A stretch of DNA of 64,000 nt, taken from positions 3,771,160-3,835,159 of the forward strand of contig NW_025336114.1 of NCBI RefSeq assembly GCF_004798865.1. Reading direction: 5' to 3'. The position numbers and the translations under genes are program-made. Below the pieces are notes generated by a model, which saw only the letters and a program-made list of their open reading frames with translations, did not search any database and was not told where the DNA came from. Below, piece by piece: positions 11,760 to 23,095 of this stretch (position 1 is the stretch's first letter; each line of letters opens with the position of its first letter). Origin of the DNA: Varanus komodoensis. Lineage: Eukaryota > Chordata > Lepidosauria > Squamata > Varanidae.

Positions 11760-12740
11760 TCACTCGTACGGGGGGAGGGGGGATGCAACGAATACCGAGA
11801 TAAAAAGAGAGAACAGGGGCGGAGTCCGGCCGGGGCGCGCTGTGAGATGGGCACCTGGCCGGAGAGGATGCTTCACTTGCTTATCTTGCCGGCTTCTTGC
11901 CACTACCGCCCCTCCACAAGCCACACCCCTCCTCTCAGCAGACGGCCTGGAGGCGGTGCAGCCGAGCAGCCATTTTGTGGTGCTGCTCGGTCGCTGGCGC
12001 TGGGCTCAGCGTGGGGAGCGGGCCCTGAGTGGCGAGTTAGTTTCTAACCCCTTTTTCCCGTACAGGCCCCTCGGTAAGAGCTTAGCGTTTCCCCGGCTGG
12101 TCTTCCGGCTCGCTGGGGAATGAGAGGGAGGCCGAGCACGTCCGGCTTGGCTGCGAGCGGAGCGTGTTCCACACAAAGGCGGGAGGGCGGGAATTAGGCC
12201 CGAGGGGCTCCGGAGCCCGGTTGGCTTCTTGGATCTCGATTCATAGCTTGGGGTCGGTAGGTACGGAGGGTAAAAAGGACGTTCAGAGGCACTGAGGCGT
12301 TTTAAGTCCTGGCGTGCAGGGTTGTGTGGCTGCACTTGGGCGACGGTGCTGGTTCGGGGCGGTGAAGAGCCGCCTTTGGCCCCGTGGGTTTATCACCCCC
12401 TTTCTTTTTGGGGGGGTAGGTGAGTATCAGTGGCTCCTTCCGTAGGTGGCCTTACGAAACTGGGGTTCCCCGAAAATATCCCCCGGTCTAATGGTGCTGT
12501 TCGGCCCGGCGAGATAAAGGCTGCCTCGTTGTAAGGGATGGGGGCAAATTGAAGCTGAGCTGCTAATATAAAACAAAATGGCCTTGGCTGCGGGAATTTC
12601 TCCATCGACCAGAGCTGCTACAATACGCCGGATTTCTGTGGCATTCAAGTCGAATACAGTTTCGTCCATGCGCGGATTCGAAGTGATATTGGACTTAATG
12701 TGAAAAACACGATTGTGATTTTTCGACACTTTGGAATTGA
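11760..12740 (+). promoter_or_regulatory. CpG-island promoter shared by RBM12 and CPNE1
   Basis: This is the only long GC- and CpG-rich stretch in the window, and no TATA box is evident. It holds YY1-like motifs GCCATTTTG at 11969-11977 and CAAAATGGC at 12574-12582, with a third (12836-12844) just beyond. An ETS-like CTTCCGG is at 12102-12108. In mammals RBM12 and CPNE1 start from a common CpG-island promoter and share noncoding exons. The same layout fits here because RBM12 has its acceptor just before its ATG and CPNE1 has one directly at its ATG. The exact transcription start is not visible from sequence alone. Confidence 0.8.
11900..12073 (+). other. Probable noncoding first exon of RBM12 and CPNE1
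   Basis: A consensus donor, CTCG|gtaagag, occurs at 12074 in the core of the CpG island, downstream of the YY1-like site. Splicing from it to the acceptor before the RBM12 ATG (20428) or the CPNE1 ATG (49048) would give the two mRNAs. The left boundary is a guess. Confidence 0.6.
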
Positions 12741-15260
12741 TCTATCTAGCGTCATTTTTCCACAAGTTTTTTTTGTTTGTTTTGTTTGTGTGTGTGCGTT
12801 TTTAAATTGTGGGTGGTCTTAAAGAGCACATCTGACAAAATGGCAGTCATGATGTAAGTGCGAGACGTGAAGTTTCTGGCCCCTTCCTGGGTGTAAAAAT
12901 TAAACCCGCGGTGAGAGATGATACGTGTGAAAGAAACTAGTCTTGGTGTCCCGCTGGCCTCGAAGATTCTAAGGAGAATATTTGGTTAAATCTTGGCTGC
13001 GTTGTTCAGAGTTTATGCTGGTTCTTTAATAATCCTAGATGAATGCTTTTTATTGAAATAGGTATAGCCATAAGGTTACATAATATCTATACTCTGTGGA
13101 GAGGTGAGGATCTGATTTACTGTATACATTGATAATTGTGAACGCTGGCTGCAAAATGGAGCTGTATTGTTTACTGTATTTTGCTGGCTGATTTTTTTGT
13201 TTTGAAGATTGACAAATTCAAGGATACGTGCTTTTGGAACAATAGAATTCTTTGTTTGAGTTAACGTATTTGTTCAGCCAAATGCATAGGAAAATGGAAG
13301 GAATGAAATTTACTGACTATAGAATCATTAAGCCTCTACATAGGTACAGTACGAAGTACTTAAAATTGGAAAGAAGTAATGGTTGTTTTGAGTTTTATTT
13401 ATTAGAAAATGCTTGAGTTTAGTTTTGTTTTAGGTTTTGCTTTTCAGCAGTGAATTACTTTGAGTTTTTACTTCCATCCTGTTCCCTAGCTACTGGATAA
13501 ACACATTAAGCTTGCAGTTTTAATACTACCCATTTGAAAGAAATCACCGAGAAATTTTTTAGTGTCGAGATGTTTGCACTTTAGAATGTTCTGTTTACCT
13601 CGTGAATGAAAATAAGGGGGTTGCCTAGTTTTCATAGGATATTACTTCTAAAGTTTTGAAATATACAATATTTGGAAGAGAGTCTTGGAAAGAGTACTTA
13701 TTTGGCAATATGAGACTGATTGAACCCAGGAACAAATGAACATGGCAGAATTCCTCAGCCTGTCCAGTAATAGGCTTTCGGATGGTCCAGTGCTTAACAT
13801 GTTTGGAACAATGCATGCAGTGTAAATGACAGAAAACAGAACTGTGGTAAAGACTTGAACAAGTTGATAGACTCTTGTGCTCAATAGAAATGCCAAAAAG
13901 AGACTAGTTTTGGAAAACTTTCTGTGTTAGCATGGCTTGCAGTGTATTTTCTATTTGGATGACCTTTGAGTGTTACATAGAAACTGAAAATAAGCTCTGC
14001 AATTGTACAAATACATTCACCAGGTTAGTTGTATTCAACTAAGCAAGTTTTGAAAGATTTGAGGTCCTGGTGAAGTGTAGCCTATACCAATGCATTATGT
14101 GTGACTCAGAATATGCAATAGCTTTTTATTGTAAAGGGTTTTCTGAAATTGCCTAGTTAGAAAGCCAGTAAGGAAATGTATGTTTTGGATTTTATGGGTA
14201 GTTCTTTAATATTCATTGTTTGGGTGTGCAGGTGAATACTTGGGCAGTCTGTTTTTTAATTTTAATTTTTTTATTTTTGTGGTATTGGTATTAGAGACTA
14301 CTTGACAAGCTTTTATTTTGATAAATGATTAGACAACTCTTGTGGTCAGCAAAAATTTTACTTTGAAAAATTAAGCATAAATAACAGATATCAGTTATTT
14401 GTAACACTAGCTGTCAAGTCACACATAAGACTTGTACTTAATGCAGTATTCCATGTTTCTGTTTCCTTTCTTTAAATGGGAATTATGTTCAGGCTTTGCA
14501 GATACAGATTGTCAGATAATGTTAGAATTTTGTGTGTATTCATGCACTAGTATGCACATACTTTTTGAATGTTGGACATATTTTCATTGTGAAATACTGT
14601 TTTGAGTCCATGCTTTGAGAGTTGGATTGTTCCTGTTTGAAACTTGTATTGGATTGCAGTTTGTCTTTTGTAGTGTTGAAACTACAAAATGAAGTTACAG
14701 AATTCTCATAATGTGACAGTTGAATAGAAGAAAAAAGAGAAGAAGGTGTGCTGTACAGTTGAGTTTAAAGTAGCTTCAGCAAATGTGGCTGAAAGTATTT
14801 TGTGTTGGTTTCTTAAATTATTTACATGTATTTGAAGATGTAATTTTAGAAAAATTGTGTTGTTCAAAATGATTACTTCAAGTCGTCTTCATGGGGGGAA
14901 TAAATGCACCCTCTTTCTGAAACCAGTATTGATAAATTATTTATCTGAAGTGAGAATGCAAATTTGAGAGGTTACATGTGTGCAATGAAGTTATATGTTC
15001 TGGCTTTTAGACTATATTCTCATGTTGGGTATATCTTGATTAAAAATAAACATTAACCGTTGTTATCAAAATGTGGACTAGTATGAGAGATCAACAAATG
15101 TCTATTTTATCCCCTCTCAAACTTGTGGTTGCTATGTGCTGGAGTGCCTTTATGATGGTCTTGACCCCAAACTTTCATAATACACAGTTCATTGTGGACT
15201 GTTAACTTTGGTTGTGTGCTACCAACATTGATTTTTGCCTCCATTTATTCTTTATTGCAG

Positions 15261-15344
15261 TCTAAAAGTTGGTTTTAATTGGTTGCCCACAGGATTGACT
15301 TGGCTTCTGCTACTTGTTAAGGAAAAAAACACATCCCCTTGCAG
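15261..15344 (+). other. Candidate noncoding 5'UTR exon
   Basis: A good acceptor (tttattgcag, ending 15260) and a consensus donor (GCAG|gtaaga at 15345) bracket 84 bp. A second acceptor, gcccacag, ends at 15292 and would give a 52-bp version. It contains no extended ORF in frame with either gene. Assignment to RBM12 or CPNE1 leaders is inference from position. Confidence 0.5.
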
Positions 15345-16018
15345 GTAAGATATTCTGAAGATATATTTATGCTTGGGTAATTCAAGTACTTTTGAAGATA
15401 AATTCCAGAATTTGAATTAGTTTTAAAAGTTTATAGCTTTAAAGCTATATAAAGATTTTAGTTTTTCTTTCAAGGCCCAGTTGTGAAAATTTTTACAAAT
15501 ACATTTGCAGACAGAATTCTTTAAGATGGGTATCTTAGTATTCTGCTGTTTCTAAAAATACACATGCATGAACATATAGTGGGATGTTCATATAGTTACT
15601 AAAATCTTGACTTTAGCTGTGAAGAGTTTTAAACAGTTTTTAATCAGTTATACCGTGGTCTATTCTGTACTGTCTAGCTGGCATTTGTAAGCGAAATACT
15701 CTACCAAATTGTTTTTGGTGCTAGGATTAATTTTTGTTTTAATAAGGACTTTTTGGACTTTGTTTAGCAAAAGAACTACCAAACACACTTTTCTGTTGAT
15801 TAGGATCACTATTAATTAAGGGAGATATTTGAACCTTAGGTTGTTTAATTCAGCAAGAGCAGATTCAGGTATTTATATATTACTACCTCCTTAACATCTT
15901 TTAAATATTCCATGCTTATTGTATCTGTGGCCTGTTTGTTCTGGAGGACTGTTACTGTTCTGCTCTGTCTCTTATGCAACTTTAAAAAGCTGTAGATGGT
16001 TGTGCATGTTCAATCATT

Positions 16019-16459
16019 GACCTGGTTCACACATAACACTAGCCCATGGTTTATTTTATTCTTTGTTTGCTGCCCTACTCAAGATTTGTCTGACAGACAT
16101 TTTAACAAACTGCACTTTGTTTCTTCTGTGCCTGGGTTGATTGTTTCCCTCGTCCTTTGCCGGTTCCTTCCTTATATCCTGGATGCCTGTAGTTCTAGCA
16201 CACAGAACAGCTGGGGGATCCACTCCCACTACTCCTGTAGCTTGGCAAAATAACCCATAAACAATGCACAGTTCTCGGTATATAAGTAGTGGCAACTTAC
16301 AGTTTAAACAACCAAGAAGTCACACCCAATGTGAAACCATGGATTCCTGTTTTGAGTTGTTTGTGGTTAAGAAACCATAATTTGTTAGCACAGCAACCCA
16401 GAACTCAACAATCCACGGGTATACAAACAATGGGATAACATTATGTGTAAACTGGGTCA
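16019..16459. mobile_element. Palindromic DNA transposon remnant (MITE), about 440 bp
   Basis: The left end 'tgacctggttcacacataac' and the right end, read in reverse complement as 'tgacccagtttacacataat', form imperfect terminal inverted repeats. Internal 'ccatggttt'/'aaaccatgga' segments add further symmetry. A hAT-type origin is plausible but not shown. Confidence 0.55.
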
Positions 16460-17099
16460 TTCTGTCTCATTTACAAAGGAACATTCCAGATGACTTGGCA
16501 TTTTAAATAATTTTTTCAAGCTAGCCTGTTCTATAATATGAAAGAACTATGGTCTTGGAGATCATAACTATTTTTTAAAATCCCCTTGAATCTTCTATCT
16601 AAAGATTAATCAGAGTAGCTATAAAAATATAAAGCATCAGTAAATGCAGGCTAATATAAAACAAAGCACAGCATAATAGTTAGAACGTCAGTAAAGAGGA
16701 CTGAAGACTTGTAGAAATAAAACAGTTTTCACCATCTATGTGAAAGCAAGTTAAAATGGAACCCAGTATGCCTCTCTCATGATGGCTTTACAAAGTCTTG
16801 CCACCATATTTGGCCATCTTTCCTCTTGCAGTGAAGCATGGAGCTGGGCCTGTGATGCCTATTTTAATGTTTGAATTGGCTCATAATACATTCTTAACAA
16901 CTGTGATTAAAAGGGTTCCACCATCCACACTGATGCATCTCAAATCTACCTATGGTTGCAGAGAAAGTTCTGGATGTAGACTGGTATTGCTTTCTGAAAT
17001 TGAATTTGCATTACAAGTTACTGTTTGAAAATGAGTTAACTCATAGAAATGTCTCATTGTTCGTGCAATATCAGAACATTAAGGTATATGCCTTAGTAT

Positions 17100-17305
17100 A
17101 TTTTTATGTAGATCAGATCATTCTTTTCAATCCTGGGACCCACCTTTTAGACGGCCAATTGTAATTTTTATAATATCATTACATGAAGATAATGCTGCTG
17201 CTGTAAGTCACCTTAGGATCACCCAGCTTGTTTGTTCATATACTACTCAGAGCCAATAGGAATAAGGCAGTATATCAATATTAAGATAAATAAAATAAAA
17301 ATAAT
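17100..17305 (+). mobile_element. LINE 3' tail fragment (L2/CR1-like)
   Basis: 'ctgtaagtcaccttaggatcac' then 'aataaggcagtatatcaata' and a terminal 'aagataaataaaataaaaat'. This is the usual layout of LINE 3' ends in reptiles. No coding part is recognisable. Confidence 0.45.
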
Positions 17306-19775
17306 TGAAGACAAGTTGATTGTGGAATATATAATATGGCGACTTCAGGGACAAAACTGACAGTTTTATGGTGGGTCTTAAAGCTACAACTTAATAACCA
17401 GTTGATTATTCAAAAGCTGGACTAGTTCATCTGTTCAGTGGATGGCAGTTGAATTTTTAACACCCTGGATAACATTGCTTATGACCTTTTTATAAGTATG
17501 GACAGAACAGTGTTAGCCTTTGTATTATAATTGACTAAGAATTGAATTCTATTGCATAGACTTGTATGTTTTTGCTACTCATATTACAAGCGTGCATTTA
17601 ATTGGTTCCTCTACCAAATAAATGTTTTAAAGCTCATGTTTGTTGCTGTTTGAAGACATTCCCAGCCCCAAACATATTAATGTTTCATTGCTAGAAAGTA
17701 TCCTATTTATAGCAGGCAGATTTCTGATTAATTAGTGCAGTAGCAGGTACTAGTTACTAGTCTTTTTATAGATGCATATGAGAGTACTTCAGTACTTTCA
17801 ACATGTGAAGCAAACTATATATTTATGTAAATAAAAATACACTCCTTGTTTAACAATCATGCAATGCTATTCACCTTGAATTACTACAATTTATTACAAA
17901 ATCTGGCTTTGGAGAAATGTAAGTAGCTCACACACATTGTTATACTGATTTTGGATTCTTGCGATACTGAATAGTGAGCTGAAATTTGAGTAATGCTCAG
18001 TCTGACAAATCTTAGATTCACACACAACTTTTCTCCTGTTAGTCATTTGGAGATATTGTTGCTCACTGATACTTATTGGCTCATCTGAAAGGTGGCATCT
18101 GTATGTTTCAGGCCAGTTTTAATTCAAAAACAAATCAAAATTCCCTTTGTAATGAAGAATGAATGCAGTGGGCAGAATCCACCACTTCCAGTGTACTAGC
18201 AGGACCACTGCTAGCATAATGGGAAGCTGGCGGATCCTTCAGAAAACAGAAGTAAGTGGAAAAAACAGTTTCCAAAATGGTTCAGGTCAGTAGAACTTGC
18301 AGAACAGAGATCTGTTCTACTCCTGAGATAAACATTTATAGTGTTTCTGACGTTGTTTTAGAAAATCCTAGTGATGGGTCCTGTCAGGGAAATAGATAAT
18401 AGTGGGTATGAAGAGGCAGTATAGGAGACAACATAGTAAAAATAGCACAACAGGCCACCAAAACATTTCAGTTTTACCAGCCTCACATGCAGTTCAATCA
18501 ATAACTAGTGTCAAATTCAAGATTTAATCAGTCTGTATCTATATTCTAGTGCTGGCTAAATGAGAAGAAAGGTCACATAGCATAGAAAGTATCTAGCTTG
18601 GACAGTTTTGGTAATTTGACATGATAGGTTTAAAAAAAACCCCTCTGGTGTGCAAGTTGATACATATAAGAAATATCCTTCCTATCTATAGTTACTTTCT
18701 ACCTTGCCATTGCAACCAATAACATGATCATATTTCTATGAACAAGTTCTTCCAGTTCATAAGAATGACACAGAGTCTACTAGTCTAGCCTCTACATCAG
18801 TAATGTTTGTTTTTTAAATGCCATGAAATACAGTGATACCACATTTTCACCTTATGTACTGTATAGCACCAAATATATCCCAGCCTCTCCAGCATCTGTT
18901 TGCAGGGCTACAAAGCATTCTGTATATTTTCATAACATAATTCATGGATGACTTTGAACCTTCCTCTTTAGATTTAGCAAGAATTTTTAAAAGAAGGTTT
19001 AAACCAAAATCAGTTTCAGGATTCTGGGAACCAAGCCATATCAATTTCCTGACTTGCTTTATAATGAGAAAATTATCTTTGCCTGTAAATCTTAAGTGAA
19101 AGAGCACTGAGCATCCTCCATACAATTTTTTGGTTCATTGTTTCAGCTTAATTTTGGTTTATAGTTATCTCTGCAACCATAAGGAGACTTCAGTGAGTTT
19201 CACACTGAATCACTTGTTTTTTTCAAAAATTCTTTTACTTGAAAAACAATTTTGCAAGCTCTTGTATGGCCTTAATAGATCAATTCTGTAACCAAGTTTC
19301 ATGTAAAGTTGTAAAAGTATTTTCTTTCTTTAAAACAGTTGAAGGAAAATTGGGGTGGTGCTTCTTGTTAAACATTTAATATTTTACAAATTGCTTTCCT
19401 GTTGACATTCCTTTTCCTAACTAGTCCATTGTTTTTAATCTATGCATGTATGTAACATTAATATATAAGTGGATCAAGGACACACGTGGTTGCATTCTAA
19501 CACTGTCTGGAACAGAAACATAATAGTTTTGCAAGGGTTTGTGGAGGTGCATCTAGGAAGTACAGTGTTTTCCATCCAAACACTAAGCCAGATGCTCTGG
19601 CTTATATGAAGGAACTGGGAATCTTTAAAAGCTGCACAGTAGAAAGATATTTTAATGGAAAAGGTGCAAAACAGACTGCAAATATTCCAGGTATCTTGCT
19701 TCCTAGAATAGTGAATTTGATGCAGAGGAATTTTGAAATAGGTATAAATTATTGTATAGGGCTGAAGTATAGGAT

Positions 19776-20002
19776 GTTTTTATTTATTACTACATTTATA
19801 TCACACCTGTTTTCCTGTTATAAGGAACCCAGAGTGGCTTATATGGCCTTCCTCCTCCACTTATTCTCCCATCAGTCCTGTGATCTAGGACAAGCTAAGA
19901 GGCAGTGACTGGTACAAAGTTACACATGGTAGAATGGAGAGTAGAACTCAGATCTCCCAGGTTCCAGTCCAAGACAGTAATCATTATGCTATATTGGCTC
20001 TT
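19776..20002 (-). mobile_element. tRNA-derived SINE, antisense, diverged
   Basis: The right end, read antisense, resembles a tRNA head: a diverged A-box region from 'gagccaatatagcataatg', then 'cctgggagatctgagttct' near the B box. The left end has the '...ggaacccagagtggcttat' tail module. The same structure recurs at 45270-45515. Confidence 0.55.
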
Positions 20003-20449
20003 GATTTAACCTTGATAGAATGTTCTAAAACATGTCTGTCTCTAAAATTTTCTAGCCCTGATCTAAATGCAGGCATTTTGTTTCTGCAACGTGAATTATA
20101 TTAAAACTTTTCATGGGCCTTGGTAGTTATAGGCGGCCTATAAATACACGTATAAATATTGAAAGCACTAACTAAAAGTTCTCTTAAAGGATTTCTCTTG
20201 GCCGTCTTGATTTCTGCATTGGTTCTTGACTGGATTCATGTTAAAACATGCTTCATACTGCAGTTTACTGGAAAGATTCGTACAGTCTTGCCTCTGAATG
20301 CCACAATATATTTACACTTTATCAGCCATATTCAAGATCTTCAGGAACATTTAAACATAATAGTGTCTAGGTTAAGCAAATGGTGTCATAAATAGTCTCA
20401 CCTAGCCGTTGCCTTTTCTCATCTGCAGGTGTGTGTGTTTCTGCGCAGC

Positions 20450-23095
20450 ATGGCTGTGGTCATCCGCTTACAAGGTCTCCCAATTGTGGCGGGGACTATG
20501 GACATTCGCCACTTCTTCTCTGGATTGACCATTCCTGATGGGGGCGTGCATATTGTAGGGGGTGAGCTGGGTGAGGCTTTCATCGTCTTTGCCACTGATG
20601 AAGATGCAAGGCTTGGTATGATGCGCACAGGTGGTACCATTAAAGGGTCCAAAGTAACACTGTTGCTAAGCAGTAAAACTGAAATGCAAAATATGATTGA
20701 ACTCAGTCGCAGGCGTTTCGAAACTGCAAATCTAGATATGCCACCAGCAAATGCTAGCAGATCTGGGCCACCACCCAGTTCTGGAATAAGTAGCAGGGTG
20801 ACTCTTCCCACCACTGTTCCTAATTTTAACAGCCCCTCTCCTAGTGTAGTAACTGCAACTACTTCTGTTCATGAAAGCAACAAAAATATACCAACTTTCT
20901 CCACTGCTAGTATGGGAACTGCACCTCCCAATCTGGGTGCTACTTTTGGAAGCCCCACATTTAGCTCTACTATACCTAGTACAGCATCCCCAATGAACAC
21001 TGTACCACCTCCACCAATACCACCTATCCCAGCTCTGCCATCATTACCCCCAATGCCTTCTATTCCTCCCATACCTGTCCCACCTCCTGTACCAACATTG
21101 CCTCCTGTTCCTCCTGTTCCCCCAATTCCTCCTGTTCCTCCTGTACCACCTATGACACCTCTGCCTCCTTTATCTGGAATGCCTCCTATGAATCCCCCAC
21201 CTGTAGCCCCTCTGCCTGCTGGAATGAATGGGTCTGGAGCGGCAATGAATCTGAGCACTAACTTGAACCCAATTTTCATGAGTCCCATGAATGCTATTCA
21301 GATAAGTTCGCAAAGTAGTGTGAAATCACTTCCTATCAATCCAGATGACTTGTATGTTAGTGTCCATGGAATGCCATTTTCAGCAACAGAATCTGATATC
21401 AAAGACTTCTTCCATGGACTCCGCATAGATGCAGTGCACATACTGAAAGATCATGTAGGACGAAATAATGGAAATGGATTAGTTAAGTTCTGTTCTCCTC
21501 AAGATACATTTGAAGCCTTGAAACGGAACAGGATGTTGATGATTCAGCGCTATGTTGAAGTTAGTCCTGCAACAGAGAGACAGTGGGTGTCTGCAGGAGG
21601 CCATATAACATTCAAGCAAACTATTGGGCCTTCTGGACAAAATCATCCTTCTCCTCAGACTCTCTCTATGTCCAAATCTCCTAATGGTCAGAAAAGATCA
21701 AGATCGAGATCTCCACATGATCAGGGATTCTGTGTTTATTTAAAAGGTCTTCCCTTTGAATCTGAGAACAAACATGTAATAGACTTTTTTAAAAAGCTAG
21801 ATATTGTTGAAGACAGTATTTACATAGCTTATGGACCCAATGGGAAAGCACTTGGTGAAGGTTTTGTTGAGTTCAGAAATGAAACTGATTATAAAGCTGC
21901 TCTATGTCATCATAAGCAGTACATAGGAAATCGCTTTATTCAAGTCCATCCCATAACTAAAAAAGCTATGTTAGAAAAAATAGAGATGATCCGGAAAAGA
22001 CTGCAGAATTTCAGCTATGATCAACGCGAGATCATGATGAATACGGAAGGGGAGACAGGCCCTTCTAAGCTATGTGCACATATATCCAATATCCCCTACA
22101 ACATTACCAAAATGGAGATCCTTCAGTTTCTAGAGGGGCTGGCAGTGGAAGAGAACTCTGTACAGATTCTTGTTGATACTAATGGGCAAGGCTTAGGACA
22201 AGCATTGGTCCAGTTCAAAACTGAAGAAGATGCTCGTAAGTCAGAGCGCCTACATCGAAAGAAACTGAATGGGAGAGATGTTGTGCTAAAGTTGATTTCC
22301 CTTGAAGAAATGAGAGAAATTGAGAGAAATCCTCCTTCCCAAGGGAAAAAAATGTTGAAAATGCCATTGCAAGGGAATACAACAATACCAGGAGTTCAGA
22401 ATGCTGCTGGGGATGAGCAGTCTTTCATAACTAGTAATGCAAAAGATGGAAGCAGTGGTCCTCCTTTTCATTTTCCTGGTAATTTCAGTGGGTCGAATGC
22501 ATTTGGTCCTCCTCTTCCACCTCCAGGAATAGCGGGAGGTGGCTTTGGTGATACCAGGCCAGGAATGCCTTCTATTGGAAGTAGTGGTTTGCCTGGCCTG
22601 CCTGGTTCAGGAATTGATGTTCCAGGGTTTGGAGGTGGACCTAGTAATTTAACTGGGCCATCAGGTTTTGGAGGGGGCCCTCAGAACTTTGGAAATGGCC
22701 CTGGTAATTTAACTGGGCCTCCTAGCTTTGGTAGTGGACCTCCAGGTCTTGCTGGTGGGCTTGGGCACCTAAGTGGACCTCCAGGGTTTGGACCTGGACC
22801 TGGAAACTTACATATTGCTGGGCCACCTGGGTTTGGAGCTGGCTCTGGAAAGCCAGGGCCAACTGTTATTAAAGTTCAGAATATGCCCTTTACTGTATCA
22901 GTGGATGAAATTTTGGATTTCTTCTATGGTTACCAAGTAATCCCAGGTTCAGTGTGCTTAAAATACAATGAGAAAGGTATGCCCACAGGTGAAGCAATGG
23001 TTGCATTTGAGTCTCGTGATGAAGCAATGGCAGCTGTTGTTGATCTGAATGACAGACCAATAGGCTCAAGAAAAGTCAAACTTGTTCTAGGGTAG
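20450..23095 (+). CDS. RBM12: RBM12, five-RRM RNA-binding protein, complete
   Basis: Single coding exon of 881 codons plus TAG. The start at 20450 gives MAVVIRLQGLPIVAGTMDIR, the known N-terminus, 22 bases after the acceptor atctgcag (20421-20428). The open frame extends 7 codons upstream to the acceptor but has no ATG there. Domains: RRM1 at residues 1-80; a proline-rich linker of about 180-270 made of PPVPP/PPIPP repeats; RRM2 from about 299 (DLYVSVHGMPF); an RSRSRS patch near 415; RRM3 from about 427 (FCVYLKGLPF); RRM4 from about 541; a Gly/Pro-rich segment of about 690-800 with PGFG/PSGFGGGP repeats; and RRM5 from about 805 to the end (VKLVLG). The human protein is 932 residues. Most of the difference is the human GLPGAGLPSAG-type repeat after RRM4, absent here. 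RBM12 is nuclear and reported to affect GPCR/cAMP signalling through RNA regulation. Its exon is nested in the CPNE1 5' intron. Confidence 0.98.
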   Translation: MAVVIRLQGLPIVAGTMDIRHFFSGLTIPDGGVHIVGGELGEAFIVFATDEDARLGMMRTGGTIKGSKVTLLLSSKTEMQNMIELSRRRFETANLDMPPANASRSGPPPSSGISSRVTLPTTVPNFNSPSPSVVTATTSVHESNKNIPTFSTASMGTAPPNLGATFGSPTFSSTIPSTASPMNTVPPPPIPPIPALPSLPPMPSIPPIPVPPPVPTLPPVPPVPPIPPVPPVPPMTPLPPLSGMPPMNPPPVAPLPAGMNGSGAAMNLSTNLNPIFMSPMNAIQISSQSSVKSLPINPDDLYVSVHGMPFSATESDIKDFFHGLRIDAVHILKDHVGRNNGNGLVKFCSPQDTFEALKRNRMLMIQRYVEVSPATERQWVSAGGHITFKQTIGPSGQNHPSPQTLSMSKSPNGQKRSRSRSPHDQGFCVYLKGLPFESENKHVIDFFKKLDIVEDSIYIAYGPNGKALGEGFVEFRNETDYKAALCHHKQYIGNRFIQVHPITKKAMLEKIEMIRKRLQNFSYDQREIMMNTEGETGPSKLCAHISNIPYNITKMEILQFLEGLAVEENSVQILVDTNGQGLGQALVQFKTEEDARKSERLHRKKLNGRDVVLKLISLEEMREIERNPPSQGKKMLKMPLQGNTTIPGVQNAAGDEQSFITSNAKDGSSGPPFHFPGNFSGSNAFGPPLPPPGIAGGGFGDTRPGMPSIGSSGLPGLPGSGIDVPGFGGGPSNLTGPSGFGGGPQNFGNGPGNLTGPPSFGSGPPGLAGGLGHLSGPPGFGPGPGNLHIAGPPGFGAGSGKPGPTVIKVQNMPFTVSVDEILDFFYGYQVIPGSVCLKYNEKGMPTGEAMVAFESRDEAMAAVVDLNDRPIGSRKVKLVLG

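Larger units (their letters stand above)
9340..11760. other. Intergenic region between NFS1 and the RBM12/CPNE1 promoter
   Basis: AT-rich, with no open frame resembling a protein and no recognisable RNA gene. Contains a family A palindrome (about 11150-11268) and an AAC microsatellite. The two transcription units are therefore about 2.4 kb apart and tandem. Confidence 0.6.
12074..20428 (+). other. 5'UTR intron(s) of RBM12/CPNE1
   Basis: Mostly unique AT-rich sequence after the CpG island. It contains one likely noncoding exon (15261-15344), a palindromic element (16019-16459), a LINE tail (17100-17305) and an antisense SINE (19776-20002). No protein-coding frame is supported. Confidence 0.6.

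Noticed and set aside
20429-20449. Seven-codon upstream extension of the RBM12 frame
   Set aside because: It begins at the splice acceptor and has no ATG. The known N-terminus MAVVIRLQGLP starts at 20450.
20419-20814. 131-codon antisense open frame over RRM1 of RBM12
   Set aside because: It lies opposite a strongly conserved coding region and has no family features.
20869-21288. 139-codon antisense open frame within RBM12
   Set aside because: It is the complement of the proline-rich repeats and gives glycine-rich low-complexity sequence, a compositional shadow.
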